DNA of 25,604 bases from a virus, in the IMG/VR virus record IMGVR_UViG_3300020187_002322, positions 1 through 25,604 of that record; one strand, 5' to 3'. The translations under genes were made by a program, and so were the position numbers. Under the pieces are notes generated by a model. The model had not been told where the DNA came from and did not search any database. It worked only from the letters and a program-made list of their open reading frames with translations. How positions within the stretch are numbered: the first letter of the stretch is position 1; the number at the start of each line of letters is the position of its first letter. This document shows positions 1 to 6,724 of the stretch, one piece after another.

Positions 1-124
1 TCATTCTAGTGATGCGATAGCTGTGCAATGTAGGTAGTTCATCTAAGAACGCACTCATTTTAGTTACAAATTCGTGTGCATTAACGCCTTCATTGACGTC
101 AGAGTAGATAGTGTAAATGTCCAT
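1..124 (-). CDS. Small protein, 5' part only (DUF6614-like?)
   Basis: An open frame starts with ATG at 122-124 on the - strand and runs off the left edge; 41 codons are visible. The start is supported by AGGAA six bases upstream of the ATG. The visible protein begins MDIYTIYSDVNEGVNAHEF and continues with a FLDELPTLHSYRITRM segment. From memory this resembles the N-terminus of a small family of unknown function common in alphaproteobacteria (DUF6614 type: MDIY start, an aspartate and PGV-like turn, a helix, then a basic Y/WRxxR segment). That match is recall, not a search. The gene diverges from the + strand gene at 156 with only 31 bases between them. No function can be assigned. Confidence 0.6.
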   Translation of the reverse strand, partial: MDIYTIYSDVNEGVNAHEFVTKMSAFLDELPTLHSYRITRM

Positions 125-139
125 TGGGTTTCCTTATTT

Positions 140-149
140 CTATATATAG
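140..149. promoter_or_regulatory. AT-rich divergent intergenic palindrome
   Basis: CTATATATAG is a perfect 10-base palindrome in the 31-base gap between two divergent genes (starts at 124 on - and 156 on +). It could be the -10 region for one or both, but it does not match TATAAATA. The + strand gene has no recognisable Shine-Dalgarno sequence behind it. The role is inferred only from location. Confidence 0.25.
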
Positions 150-155
150 TTAGTA

Positions 156-842
156 ATGAAAATAGTCTTCAATAATGTTTTTGGCACTTTGAGCCAAGCT
201 GATATAATCTACAATATACCAAGCCTAGTTGATGTTGACGCCAGTGAACACGACGAAGCGTTGTCACAAGGATGGCTAGTAACTGTTGACAACGGTGAAA
301 AAGTTTGGTATCAAAGCCGCAGTACCAGAGTAAATGTTGCCAACACTGATTATAGTCTAATAGACAATTACCAAATCACTGACAGTGCTACAAGTGAAAT
401 GGATCATGTGTACAATGCCTACTGTTTGAAAAAAGGCTTTAAGAAAATGTACGCACTAGATGATCAACTCAGTTGGGATATCTATGTTCAGTATCATCAT
501 GATGACGAGCTAGTAGCATGGAGCAAGCTACGTAGATACAGCCCCAGCAGCATCGAAACAGCATTATTTGCATGGGACTATAGTGAACCGCATTTGCGGT
601 TGGGCGAACGCACAATGCAGCACGAAATTGCTTGGGCTAAACAATCTGGATATTCATATGTGTACATGGGAAGTGGGTATGAAAAAATATGCACTTACAA
701 AAGCCGAGTTGATGGATTTGAGTGGTGGACCGGGCAGCATTGGAGCACTGATGTTGATCACTATGTGTGGTTGTGCAAAAGAGACACCAAGCTGTTAAAT
801 TCTAAAGTCGTGGATCTTCACGATTTGAAAATAGACCAGTAA
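156..842 (+). CDS. ATE/GNAT-like aminoacyl-transferase domain protein
   Basis: 228 residues. Residues about 136-197 carry the pattern of the C-terminal GNAT-fold domain of arginyl-tRNA-protein transferases (ATE, C-terminal family). An aromatic strand ending WDYSEP is followed by LGERTMQHEIAWAK (149-162), GYSYVYMGSGY (165-175), a Cys at 179, YKSR (181-184) and G.EWW.G..W (187-196). In known ATEs the matching stretch is SLG...E...AK..G..Y.YLGY...C..M.YK. The Cys-rich N-terminal ATE domain is not visible; residues 1-110 are unrelated to anything I recognise. The enzyme may transfer an amino acid from aminoacyl-tRNA, or another acyl group, to a protein, but substrate and activity are unknown. The start at 156 lacks a clear ribosome-binding site. 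The 3' end overlaps the convergent - strand gene by 41 bases. The gene is certain as an ORF; the family call is moderate. Confidence 0.6.
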   Translation: MKIVFNNVFGTLSQADIIYNIPSLVDVDASEHDEALSQGWLVTVDNGEKVWYQSRSTRVNVANTDYSLIDNYQITDSATSEMDHVYNAYCLKKGFKKMYALDDQLSWDIYVQYHHDDELVAWSKLRRYSPSSIETALFAWDYSEPHLRLGERTMQHEIAWAKQSGYSYVYMGSGYEKICTYKSRVDGFEWWTGQHWSTDVDHYVWLCKRDTKLLNSKVVDLHDLKIDQ

Positions 843-1305
843 GATACTCTTCGTCCCAGCCGTTGTAGAAACCTTTTTTACCTAATATCTTTGCATGACT
901 GTGTAACTTGCTGCGACTTTGTACTAGTGCTAGTGCATACTTTCCGTGATTGAATTTCACACCATTAACTACTTCAGGGACACTTGGGTGGTCTGACAAT
1001 GCTAACATGTCAATGGGTACTAGTGTTTCTTCGTTGATATTATCAATTGTGTCTTCAAAGTCTTCAGGATCATAATCATCAGGGTTGTACACATAGATGT
1101 ACACATCTTGGTCGCCCATACCTTCTTTGGCAACATCTATCATGTCTTGTGCTAGAGAAGTACCTATGCGCACACTGTATTTGTTGGCTAGTCGTGCTTT
1201 TCTAGCATACGGGCATGGTGACCAATTGCCTAATGCAGGATGCGGAACTTCAAGAAAGTTGATCAACCATTCTTCGATGCTGGCTTTTACTTCATCGATT
1301 ACCAA
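802..1305 (-). CDS. Conserved-looking protein of unknown function, TTG start
   Basis: 167 residues. The only good start is TTG at 1303-1305, preceded by AGGAAGAG, and it overlaps the stop of the upstream 58-residue gene by 7 bases, so the two are probably translationally coupled. The next in-frame ATG is more than 50 codons in. Residues 21-39 (PHPALGNWSPCPYARKARL) look like a conserved motif with Cys and several Pro/Arg residues. The middle is acidic (YNPDDYDPEDFEDTID), and the C-terminal third contains a His/Lys-rich SRSKLHSHAKILGKKGFYNGW segment. I do not recognise a function. There is no signal peptide or membrane segment. It lies last in a three-gene - strand run after the gp26-like gene, which may mean late expression with tail assembly proteins, although such links are often chance in phages. 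Confidence 0.75.
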   Translation of the reverse strand: MVIDEVKASIEEWLINFLEVPHPALGNWSPCPYARKARLANKYSVRIGTSLAQDMIDVAKEGMGDQDVYIYVYNPDDYDPEDFEDTIDNINEETLVPIDMLALSDHPSVPEVVNGVKFNHGKYALALVQSRSKLHSHAKILGKKGFYNGWDEEYLTGLFSNREDPRL

Positions 1306-1475
1306 AAGTCTCTTCCTGTTTTCTTTGCTGTTTCTAGGTTGCCCTTGATGATGCTTCCTAAGATGTCTCGTTCTGGACCACTCATCTGTGTGATTTCAGA
1401 ATAGCTAATACCGCCACGCATGTACCAGCATATCTTCATCATATCCTCTTTTAGGCCCTTAACTTCTTTTTCCAT
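1299..1475 (-). CDS. 58-residue tail/baseplate-linked small protein (gp51-like?)
   Basis: A short frame between the gp26-like gene and the TTG-start gene translates as a 58-residue protein. It has an N-terminal charged helix (MEKEVKGLKEDMMK), then CWYMRGGISYSEI (16-28), a helix with PERDILGSIIKGNLE (34-48) and the end KKTGRDFW. I recall this CWYMRGG...ER.I...I..N.E..KK.G pattern in small proteins next to baseplate-hub genes of T4-like marine phages, some labelled gp51 or tail assembly; this is recall and unverified. The start ATG has GAG a few bases upstream. The frame stays open upstream into the gp26 gene without another ATG, so the ATG at 1475 is preferred. It ends overlapping the next gene's TTG start. 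It probably helps baseplate-hub assembly. Confidence 0.65.
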   Translation of the reverse strand: MEKEVKGLKEDMMKICWYMRGGISYSEITQMSGPERDILGSIIKGNLETAKKTGRDFW

Positions 1476-1513
1476 CTTCTCGACGATTGCTTCAATCTCG
1501 TCCGGAGCTGATG

Positions 1514-2359
1514 TTAAGAGCCTGATTCGAAAAAATTTGCAACATTCATGGTAAACGGCGTTTCATATTGGTGCTTGCAATCAGCACAAGTAATACTGAG
1601 AGGTTCAATCTCGCCTAGTTTTTTAATTTCTTCAATTTTTTTGCGTACTTTTGAAAAAACTTTTGATTCACAGTTTTTAATGTATTCTGTGATGTGTTCC
1701 TTGTCTACTACAATATCATCGCCTGCTTGTATCATGCTAATACTGTCACTGATTGCATTTACAGTAAGCTCGCTGAGACTTTGGAATGCTTCAGTTAGCA
1801 ATCTAAGCTTTTCGGCTTCGTCAATTTCAGCATCAGGTAATGCTTCCAACATTTTTTGATCTTGGAACTGCAACATGTTGTTACGGTTTTGCTCTGTGTA
1901 CGTCAACGGTTTGAAATGTATTTCAATGTCTCCGTTGACAACTGGTTTTGAAAAATCTGGAGTTTTGATTCGATCCATGATGCTTCTCAAATCAATACCA
2001 AACTCATTGGTTTCGCTGCACTCTGGGCACTTGCTGGTAAATTCCATTTCGTGTCCGTAACTTGCAATCCTTATAGCAATCAACAACGTGTCTAAATCAA
2101 GTGTGCTGACCTTCCAAGGATCTACAAAAGCAGGGATGCAACTTTTTATTACATTGGCAATAGCAGCGCCATTGAACAATGCATCAGCAGTTCTGTATGC
2201 AATTTCGTCCAGTGCTGTCATTGGATAAATTGGAATTTCTTTATTCTCTGGCATTACTAGAATATTTTCGTCGTAGTACATTCCATTGCTTGGTAACGTG
2301 ACATAAATTGCAGGTTGCCTGAAGTGTTTTGCAAGTGGGTTCGGGTTGTTGTGATCCAT
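1514..2359 (-). CDS. gp26: Baseplate hub assembly protein, T4 gp26-like
   Basis: 281 residues from the ATG at 2359. This start is chosen over one five codons upstream (2374) because AGGA sits at normal spacing before it. The protein resembles the T4 base-plate family that includes gp26. It has the N-terminal segment PLAKHFRQPAIYVTLPS.G.YY, a helix-rich middle (MTALDEIAYRTADALFNG), and two Cys pairs, CPEC at 111-114 and CADC at 258-261, that would form a zinc-ribbon-like pair. T4 gp26 is 208 residues, so this version is longer. The expected role is assembly of the central hub of the baseplate. It is transcribed away from the probable tape-measure gene, with both starts within about 65 bases. 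A TATAAGTA box 30 bases upstream could drive it. Confidence 0.8.
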   Translation of the reverse strand: MDHNNPNPLAKHFRQPAIYVTLPSNGMYYDENILVMPENKEIPIYPMTALDEIAYRTADALFNGAAIANVIKSCIPAFVDPWKVSTLDLDTLLIAIRIASYGHEMEFTSKCPECSETNEFGIDLRSIMDRIKTPDFSKPVVNGDIEIHFKPLTYTEQNRNNMLQFQDQKMLEALPDAEIDEAEKLRLLTEAFQSLSELTVNAISDSISMIQAGDDIVVDKEHITEYIKNCESKVFSKVRKKIEEIKKLGEIEPLSITCADCKHQYETPFTMNVANFFESGS

Positions 2360-2371
2360 GTTTTTTCCTAC

Positions 2372-2379
2372 CATAAATA
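2372..2379 (+). promoter_or_regulatory. Late promoter box CATAAATA
   Basis: CATAAATA matches the T4 late -10 consensus at 7 of 8 bases and lies 43 bases before the probable tape-measure start at 2423. That leaves room for a short leader. It sits inside the divergent gap shared with the gp26-like gene. Confidence 0.55.
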
Positions 2380-2389
2380 TATGATACTG

Positions 2390-2397
2390 TACTTATA
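2390..2397 (-). promoter_or_regulatory. Late-promoter-like box for the gp26 operon
   Basis: On the - strand this reads TATAAGTA, one mismatch from the T4 late box TATAAATA, and lies 30 bases before the gp26-like start. It is part of an inverted repeat (CTGTA-CTTA-TACAG, 2387-2400). The assignment rests on similarity and position only. Confidence 0.4.
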
Positions 2398-2422
2398 CAG
2401 CGTAAAAACGGGTAAGAATTTA

Positions 2423-4609
2423 ATGGCAGAGTTTGATGATCAAGACCTACAGAGATTGAATGATGAAATCTCTCGTTTGCAACAATCTATGTTGCAACTG
2501 GCTAACAGCCAGCAAGTAGGTAGTACTCAATGGAATAAAATCAACACTCAGTTAAACGTTGTTCAAAACAAGTACAAAGCAATAATATCTTCCCAAGAGT
2601 CGTTTGCTAATTCAGTTGGTAAAGGAACTGCCGCAGTAGGCAAAATGGCAGTCGGCGCTGTTAAAGCCGGATCGTCTTTTGCAGAAGCAGCCAGTGCAGT
2701 TAGGCAAAGCAGGGAAGACTTTACCAGCTTAAACCCGTCAATAAACCTGGCAGGCTCGGCACTAAAGACAACGGGAAAAATAGCAGGAGTAGCCGGTGAA
2801 GCACTAGGCGGGCTTGCTGACGGTATTCCTGTTGTTGGCGGCGTTATTGGCGGCGCAATCAATGCAGTAGGCAAGTTTGCTGCTGCAATCACCGAAGCAG
2901 TTTCTGACATCCTTACCACAGTAGGTCCGCAACTAACAGCCGAAGTACAACGTGCAAGTGAAGCATTTCGCACAATTGGGCAAGTTGGTGGATTAACTGC
3001 TGGCGGGTTAACCGAGATAATGAATCAGAGCATCGATGCTGGACTTAGTTTTACACAGTTTAGTACGGTAGCGTCCAAAAGTGCCGAAGGCCTTGCATTT
3101 GCGTTTGGCGATGCAAGCGAAGGTATTGAAAGATTTTCTCGAGTTTCTGCAGACATGGAACCATTCAGACAAGGCTTGATAGCTTTGGGTGTGGGCGCTG
3201 AAAAGCAAAATGAACTAACATCAAAATACTTGTTGTTGCAAGCAAGAACTGGTAGAGTGGAAGCAATGTCAGCTAGGGAACTTGCACAAGGCAGCGAAGA
3301 ATACATCCGTAAACTGTCTACACTGTCAAGAATAACCGGTAGAAGCATTGACGATCAACAAGCTATAATGGATGCACAAACACGCAACATACGTCTAATG
3401 GGTGCCGCAGCTGACATTCAAGAAAGATTGGGCGGTGAAGAAGGAAAACGAGCTGCACTAGCTATGCAAACCACATCAGCAGCTATTGAAACTGTTGCAA
3501 GTAAAGAAATTGCCGATGGTTTGCGTGATGCAATGGCAGGAAACTTAGGAACCGAAGCTGCTCAAGGATTTGTTCTTGCAGCCGGACAAGAAGGTGTTGC
3601 TGCGGTTGCTGCACTACGTGCAGGTACTATGAGCGATCTCGATGCAACAGCATTAATCATGCAAGGCATTAACAATAGATTTGATTCTCTAGGAGGATCA
3701 GCGGGAATTGCTAGATTGGTTGGACTTGGTACACCAATGGATGCAGTTTTTGAAGGCATGTTTAATGTAGCCCAACGTGCTAATTTAACAGCAGACGACT
3801 TAGAAAAATTAAAAACATCGCAAGATGGGTTCACAACAGCAACTGATACTACTACTGCTGATCTAATTGCTGCACAAGTCGCTTTACAACGGGCAGCAAT
3901 TGAAGCTGACAAAATGGCTAAAGAGCTTATGGGCCCAGCTGCATCGGCGATTGAACAATTTGCAGTAATTGTGCAAAGAACAAACACAGAAATGTTTTTA
4001 ATGCTCGAAGCATTTAGCACTGGTGGACTAGCCGGATTAAAGTCAGCAGTTTCTGAACAAATAATGCCAGATATTGGGACTGGACTTGTAGATTTCACAA
4101 ATATGAGTCCCGAAGAAAGAGATGCTGCACAACAACAAATTCAAGAACGACTTGATAACTCAAGGAAAAGAAACGCAGAAACCTGGGAAAACATCAAAAA
4201 GATGTTTGGATTTGGAAGATTTATTGATAATGCATCTGGAAATAACGGAACAACAACTGGGGGTGCAGGTACTTTGCCATCAGGTGCAACACCAGATTAT
4301 GGAAGCAATGGTGATTTATTAAAACTACTTGAGGAAAGTAGAAGAAAATATGCTCCGCCAGGAACACCAGATGCTACATCTTCAACAGCAGGCCCTACTG
4401 GCACGTTAAGAACCAGTGGAAGTCTATCAGATGTATTAAATGAAAATCTCACAGTAGCAAACAGTCAGTTGGCAAATTCTAAAGCAGACACTTTAGCAAG
4501 AAAAGAAGTGTCAGATCTAACCATTGAAAAGTTAACTGAAATTGTAACTGCAATGGATCGTGCTAATCGTACCAGTGAGCAGATACTACAGCGGGCCAGG
4601 CAAGGGTGA
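2423..4609 (+). CDS. Probable tail tape-measure / large tail structural protein
   Basis: 728 residues from ATG 2423. The frame is open to 2315, but that longer form would read through the promoter box and overlap the gp26 start, so 2423 (MAEFDDQDLQ) is preferred; GGTAAG is a weak ribosome-binding site. Residues 5-60 form a predicted coiled coil (LQRLNDEISRLQQSMLQL). Residues 118-160 are a long Gly/Ala/Val-rich hydrophobic segment (IPVVGGVIGGAINAVG), as seen in tape-measure proteins. The rest is helical and Ala-rich, with a low-complexity Gly/Thr/Pro linker around 615-680 and a C-terminal helix. Position beside baseplate-hub and portal genes supports a tail role; T4 gp29, the length determinator, is 590 residues. 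No sequence motif proves the identity, so another helical virion protein remains possible. Confidence 0.6.
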   Translation: MAEFDDQDLQRLNDEISRLQQSMLQLANSQQVGSTQWNKINTQLNVVQNKYKAIISSQESFANSVGKGTAAVGKMAVGAVKAGSSFAEAASAVRQSREDFTSLNPSINLAGSALKTTGKIAGVAGEALGGLADGIPVVGGVIGGAINAVGKFAAAITEAVSDILTTVGPQLTAEVQRASEAFRTIGQVGGLTAGGLTEIMNQSIDAGLSFTQFSTVASKSAEGLAFAFGDASEGIERFSRVSADMEPFRQGLIALGVGAEKQNELTSKYLLLQARTGRVEAMSARELAQGSEEYIRKLSTLSRITGRSIDDQQAIMDAQTRNIRLMGAAADIQERLGGEEGKRAALAMQTTSAAIETVASKEIADGLRDAMAGNLGTEAAQGFVLAAGQEGVAAVAALRAGTMSDLDATALIMQGINNRFDSLGGSAGIARLVGLGTPMDAVFEGMFNVAQRANLTADDLEKLKTSQDGFTTATDTTTADLIAAQVALQRAAIEADKMAKELMGPAASAIEQFAVIVQRTNTEMFLMLEAFSTGGLAGLKSAVSEQIMPDIGTGLVDFTNMSPEERDAAQQQIQERLDNSRKRNAETWENIKKMFGFGRFIDNASGNNGTTTGGAGTLPSGATPDYGSNGDLLKLLEESRRKYAPPGTPDATSSTAGPTGTLRTSGSLSDVLNENLTVANSQLANSKADTLARKEVSDLTIEKLTEIVTAMDRANRTSEQILQRARQG

Positions 4610-4615
4610 TAAATA
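4608..4615 (+). promoter_or_regulatory. Late promoter box GATAAATA
   Basis: GATAAATA matches 7 of 8 bases of the T4 late box. It overlaps the TGA stop (4607-4609) of the tape-measure gene and lies about 35 bases before the portal start at 4651. Confidence 0.55.
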
Positions 4616-4650
4616 CTTGTGTCACAATGTGCATATTGGAAAAATAATAC

Positions 4651-6372
4651 ATGGCCGGATGGAAAAAATACTTTAAAGTGGTGGGCAACGAAGGTGGGCA
4701 ACTTTCGCCTATTAGCGGACGGTCTACTCAAGGATCAAATGGTCAAGGCGGCCAATTTGGTTTTAAGAATTACCAAAGTCACTTGCCTGAAGTGTATTCA
4801 GGTCACCCTAACAGAATTGAACGCTACAATCAGTATGAAAATATGGATTGCGACAGTGAAATCAATGCATGTTTAGATATCATTGCTGAGTTTGCAACAC
4901 AAACCAATGAAAGCAACAACACACCGTTTGAAGTTGAATACACTGATACTCCTACAAACAACGAAATTGAGATTATTAGAAAACAACTACAACAGTGGAC
5001 TAAACTCAACAAGTTTGATCAACGTATATTCCGTCTTTTCCGTAACACGTTGAAGTACGGCGATCAAGTTTTTGTTAGAGATCCAGAAACCTTTGAACTA
5101 TACTGGGTTGACATGACCAAAGTAGTAAGAGTTATTGTCAATGAAAACGAAGGCAAGAAACCTGAACAATACGTTATTCGTGATATCAATCCCAACTTTC
5201 AAAATTTAAGCATTGCTCCTAAAAGCACCACAGACTATGGATCAAATCCTAATGCAGGGTCAATTGGCGGCAGCGGCGGATCAAATTCAAACTACACTAT
5301 CCCAAATGCACCTCTTGCAGGTGGACAAAGTAGATTTGAACACACTATAAACGAAACAGTAATTGATGCTAAAAATATAGTACACCTTGGACTTAGTGAA
5401 GGCTTGGATTTTTATTGGCCGTTTAGTCAAAGTATACTTGAAATGATTTTCAAAGTATTCAAGCAAAAAGAGTTACTTGAAGACTCGATTCTAATTTATC
5501 GTGTGCAACGTGCGCCAGAACGTAGAGTATTTTATATTGATGTAGGCAACATGCCAAGTCACCTTGCTATGCAGTTTGTTGAACGTGTTAAAAATGAAGT
5601 GCACCAAAGACGTATTCCCAATCAACAAGGCGGGCAAGCTGGTACTACAATGGATACTACATACAATCCATTGTCAATCAACGAAGATTACTTCTTTCCA
5701 CAAACAGCAGAAGGTAGAGGATCAAAAGTTGAAACACTACCAGGAGGCGAAAACCTTGGACAAATCGACGATTTAAAATACTTTAACAACAAGATGTGCA
5801 GAGGACTTCGTGTTCCTAGCAGCTACCTTCCGACTGGCCCAGACGACAGTGATCGACCAATGAACGACGGTCGTGTTGGTACTGCACTTATACAAGAATA
5901 TAGATTTAATCAGTATTGCGAAAGACTGCAAAAGCAAATTTGTCAAAAACTTGATGATGAATTTAAAATGTTTTTGCGCTGGAGAGGCTTTAACATTGAC
6001 AGCGGGTTGTTTAGCATCAAGTTTGCACCGCCACAGAATTTTGCTAGTTATCGTCAAGCCGAACTTGATACAACTCGTATGCAAGCGTTTAGCACATTAG
6101 AGCAAATTCCCTACATGAGCAAGCGTTTTCTTATGAAACGTTACCTGGGTCTCACTGACGACGAGTTGCAAGAAAACTCGAAATTGTGGAGTGAAGAAAC
6201 TGGGCAACCAAGTGAACTTGAACCAATGGGCAAAGATTTACGCACAGTTGGTGTTAGTCCTGCTGATTTTGATGCAGATATCGAAACCGGCGGTGACATT
6301 GAAGCAGGCGGTGAGGAAATTGATGTGGACATTGATGCTGGTGCAGTTGCAGCAGAAACGCCTCCGGCATAA
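4651..6372 (+). CDS. gp20: Portal vertex protein, T4 gp20-like
   Basis: 573 residues. It forms the dodecameric portal through which DNA enters and leaves the head and on which prohead assembly starts. The N-terminal part has the familiar gp20 stretch YQSHLPEVYSGHPNRIERYN (41-60) followed by YENMD.DSEINACLDIIAEF. Further on come the conserved KYGDQVF..DP, VIDAKNIVHLGLSEGLDFYWPFSQSILE, YRVQRAPERRVFYIDVGNMP and RGLRVPSSYLPTGPDDSDRP segments of T4-type portals. A Gly/Ser-rich insertion occurs near residues 195-220, and the C-terminus (about 539-573) is an acidic, Gly/Ala-rich tail. T4 gp20 is 524 residues. The start ATG has GGAAA upstream at long spacing. It is the first gene of the head cassette. 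Confidence 0.95.
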   Translation: MAGWKKYFKVVGNEGGQLSPISGRSTQGSNGQGGQFGFKNYQSHLPEVYSGHPNRIERYNQYENMDCDSEINACLDIIAEFATQTNESNNTPFEVEYTDTPTNNEIEIIRKQLQQWTKLNKFDQRIFRLFRNTLKYGDQVFVRDPETFELYWVDMTKVVRVIVNENEGKKPEQYVIRDINPNFQNLSIAPKSTTDYGSNPNAGSIGGSGGSNSNYTIPNAPLAGGQSRFEHTINETVIDAKNIVHLGLSEGLDFYWPFSQSILEMIFKVFKQKELLEDSILIYRVQRAPERRVFYIDVGNMPSHLAMQFVERVKNEVHQRRIPNQQGGQAGTTMDTTYNPLSINEDYFFPQTAEGRGSKVETLPGGENLGQIDDLKYFNNKMCRGLRVPSSYLPTGPDDSDRPMNDGRVGTALIQEYRFNQYCERLQKQICQKLDDEFKMFLRWRGFNIDSGLFSIKFAPPQNFASYRQAELDTTRMQAFSTLEQIPYMSKRFLMKRYLGLTDDELQENSKLWSEETGQPSELEPMGKDLRTVGVSPADFDADIETGGDIEAGGEEIDVDIDAGAVAAETPPA

Positions 6373-6375
6373 ATA
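6368..6375 (+). promoter_or_regulatory. CATAAATA box overlapping the gp20 stop
   Basis: CATAAATA matches the late box at 7 of 8 bases and includes the TAA stop of the portal gene. It ends only five bases before the next ATG (6381), so a transcript from it would begin at or inside that gene. It may instead serve the downstream prohead genes, or be chance. Confidence 0.35.
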
Positions 6376-6380
6376 TTATT

Positions 6381-6596
6381 ATGAAACTATTTGAATTTTT
6401 TGAAGCAGCGCCAGAAGGGTACCAAGATGTAGAGGATGACAATTCTACACCGCAACTCGGCGAACTGCGCAAAACTAAACTAACTCTTAAACAAATTTCA
6501 AAACTTCGAAAAATGTATGACATGCGAAATTATGAAAAAAAAGAAGAGCTGAAAAAGGTGCAAGCACAATATGCACCAGCGCCGCCACAAATGTGA
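6381..6596 (+). CDS. Small prohead core protein (gp67-position)
   Basis: 71 residues, directly after the portal gene and before the acidic core protein, the place held by gene 67 in T4. The N-terminus (MKLFEFFEAAPEG) is followed by an acidic linker, then a strongly basic helix, KLTLKQISKLRKMYDMRNYE, with KKEELKKVQAQYAPAPPQ at the end. The LTLKQI.KLRKM.D.R.YE pattern is, from memory, shared by small proteins at this site in many T4-like marine phages. T4 gp67 is an 80-residue prohead core component, but direct similarity to it is not obvious, so the call rests on size and order. No clear ribosome-binding site precedes the ATG. Confidence 0.65.
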   Translation: MKLFEFFEAAPEGYQDVEDDNSTPQLGELRKTKLTLKQISKLRKMYDMRNYEKKEELKKVQAQYAPAPPQM

Positions 6597-6599
6597 TAC

Positions 6600-6630
6600 T
6601 TTATTAGAATTTTTCTTTTAGTCTAATAAA
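6600..6630 (+). terminator. AT-rich hairpin, possible weak terminator
   Basis: TTTATTAGA (6600-6608) and TCTAATAAA (6622-6630) are a perfect 9-base inverted repeat around a 13-base T-rich loop, followed by TTTATCGTTTT. It lies four bases after the small core gene. The stem is almost pure A/T, so it may be a weak terminator or an mRNA-end stabiliser rather than a full stop. The rest of the gap to 6724 shows nothing beyond the next gene's ribosome-binding site. Confidence 0.35.
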
Positions 6631-6724
6631 TTTATCGTTTTCTACCCATTTTACTCCTATAACTGCATAGTTTTTAGTATCTATGTTAAATATTATACTG
6701 AGCCCATACTTTGGAGGAACCAAT

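Noticed and set aside
2315-2422. Longer N-terminus for the tape-measure gene
   Set aside because: It would overlap the gp26 start, run through the promoter boxes and add a hydrophobic, aromatic segment not in keeping with the protein; ATG 2423 is preferred.
6683-6724. Upstream start for the acidic core protein
   Set aside because: No ribosome-binding site precedes it, whereas GGAGGA stands before the ATG at 6725.
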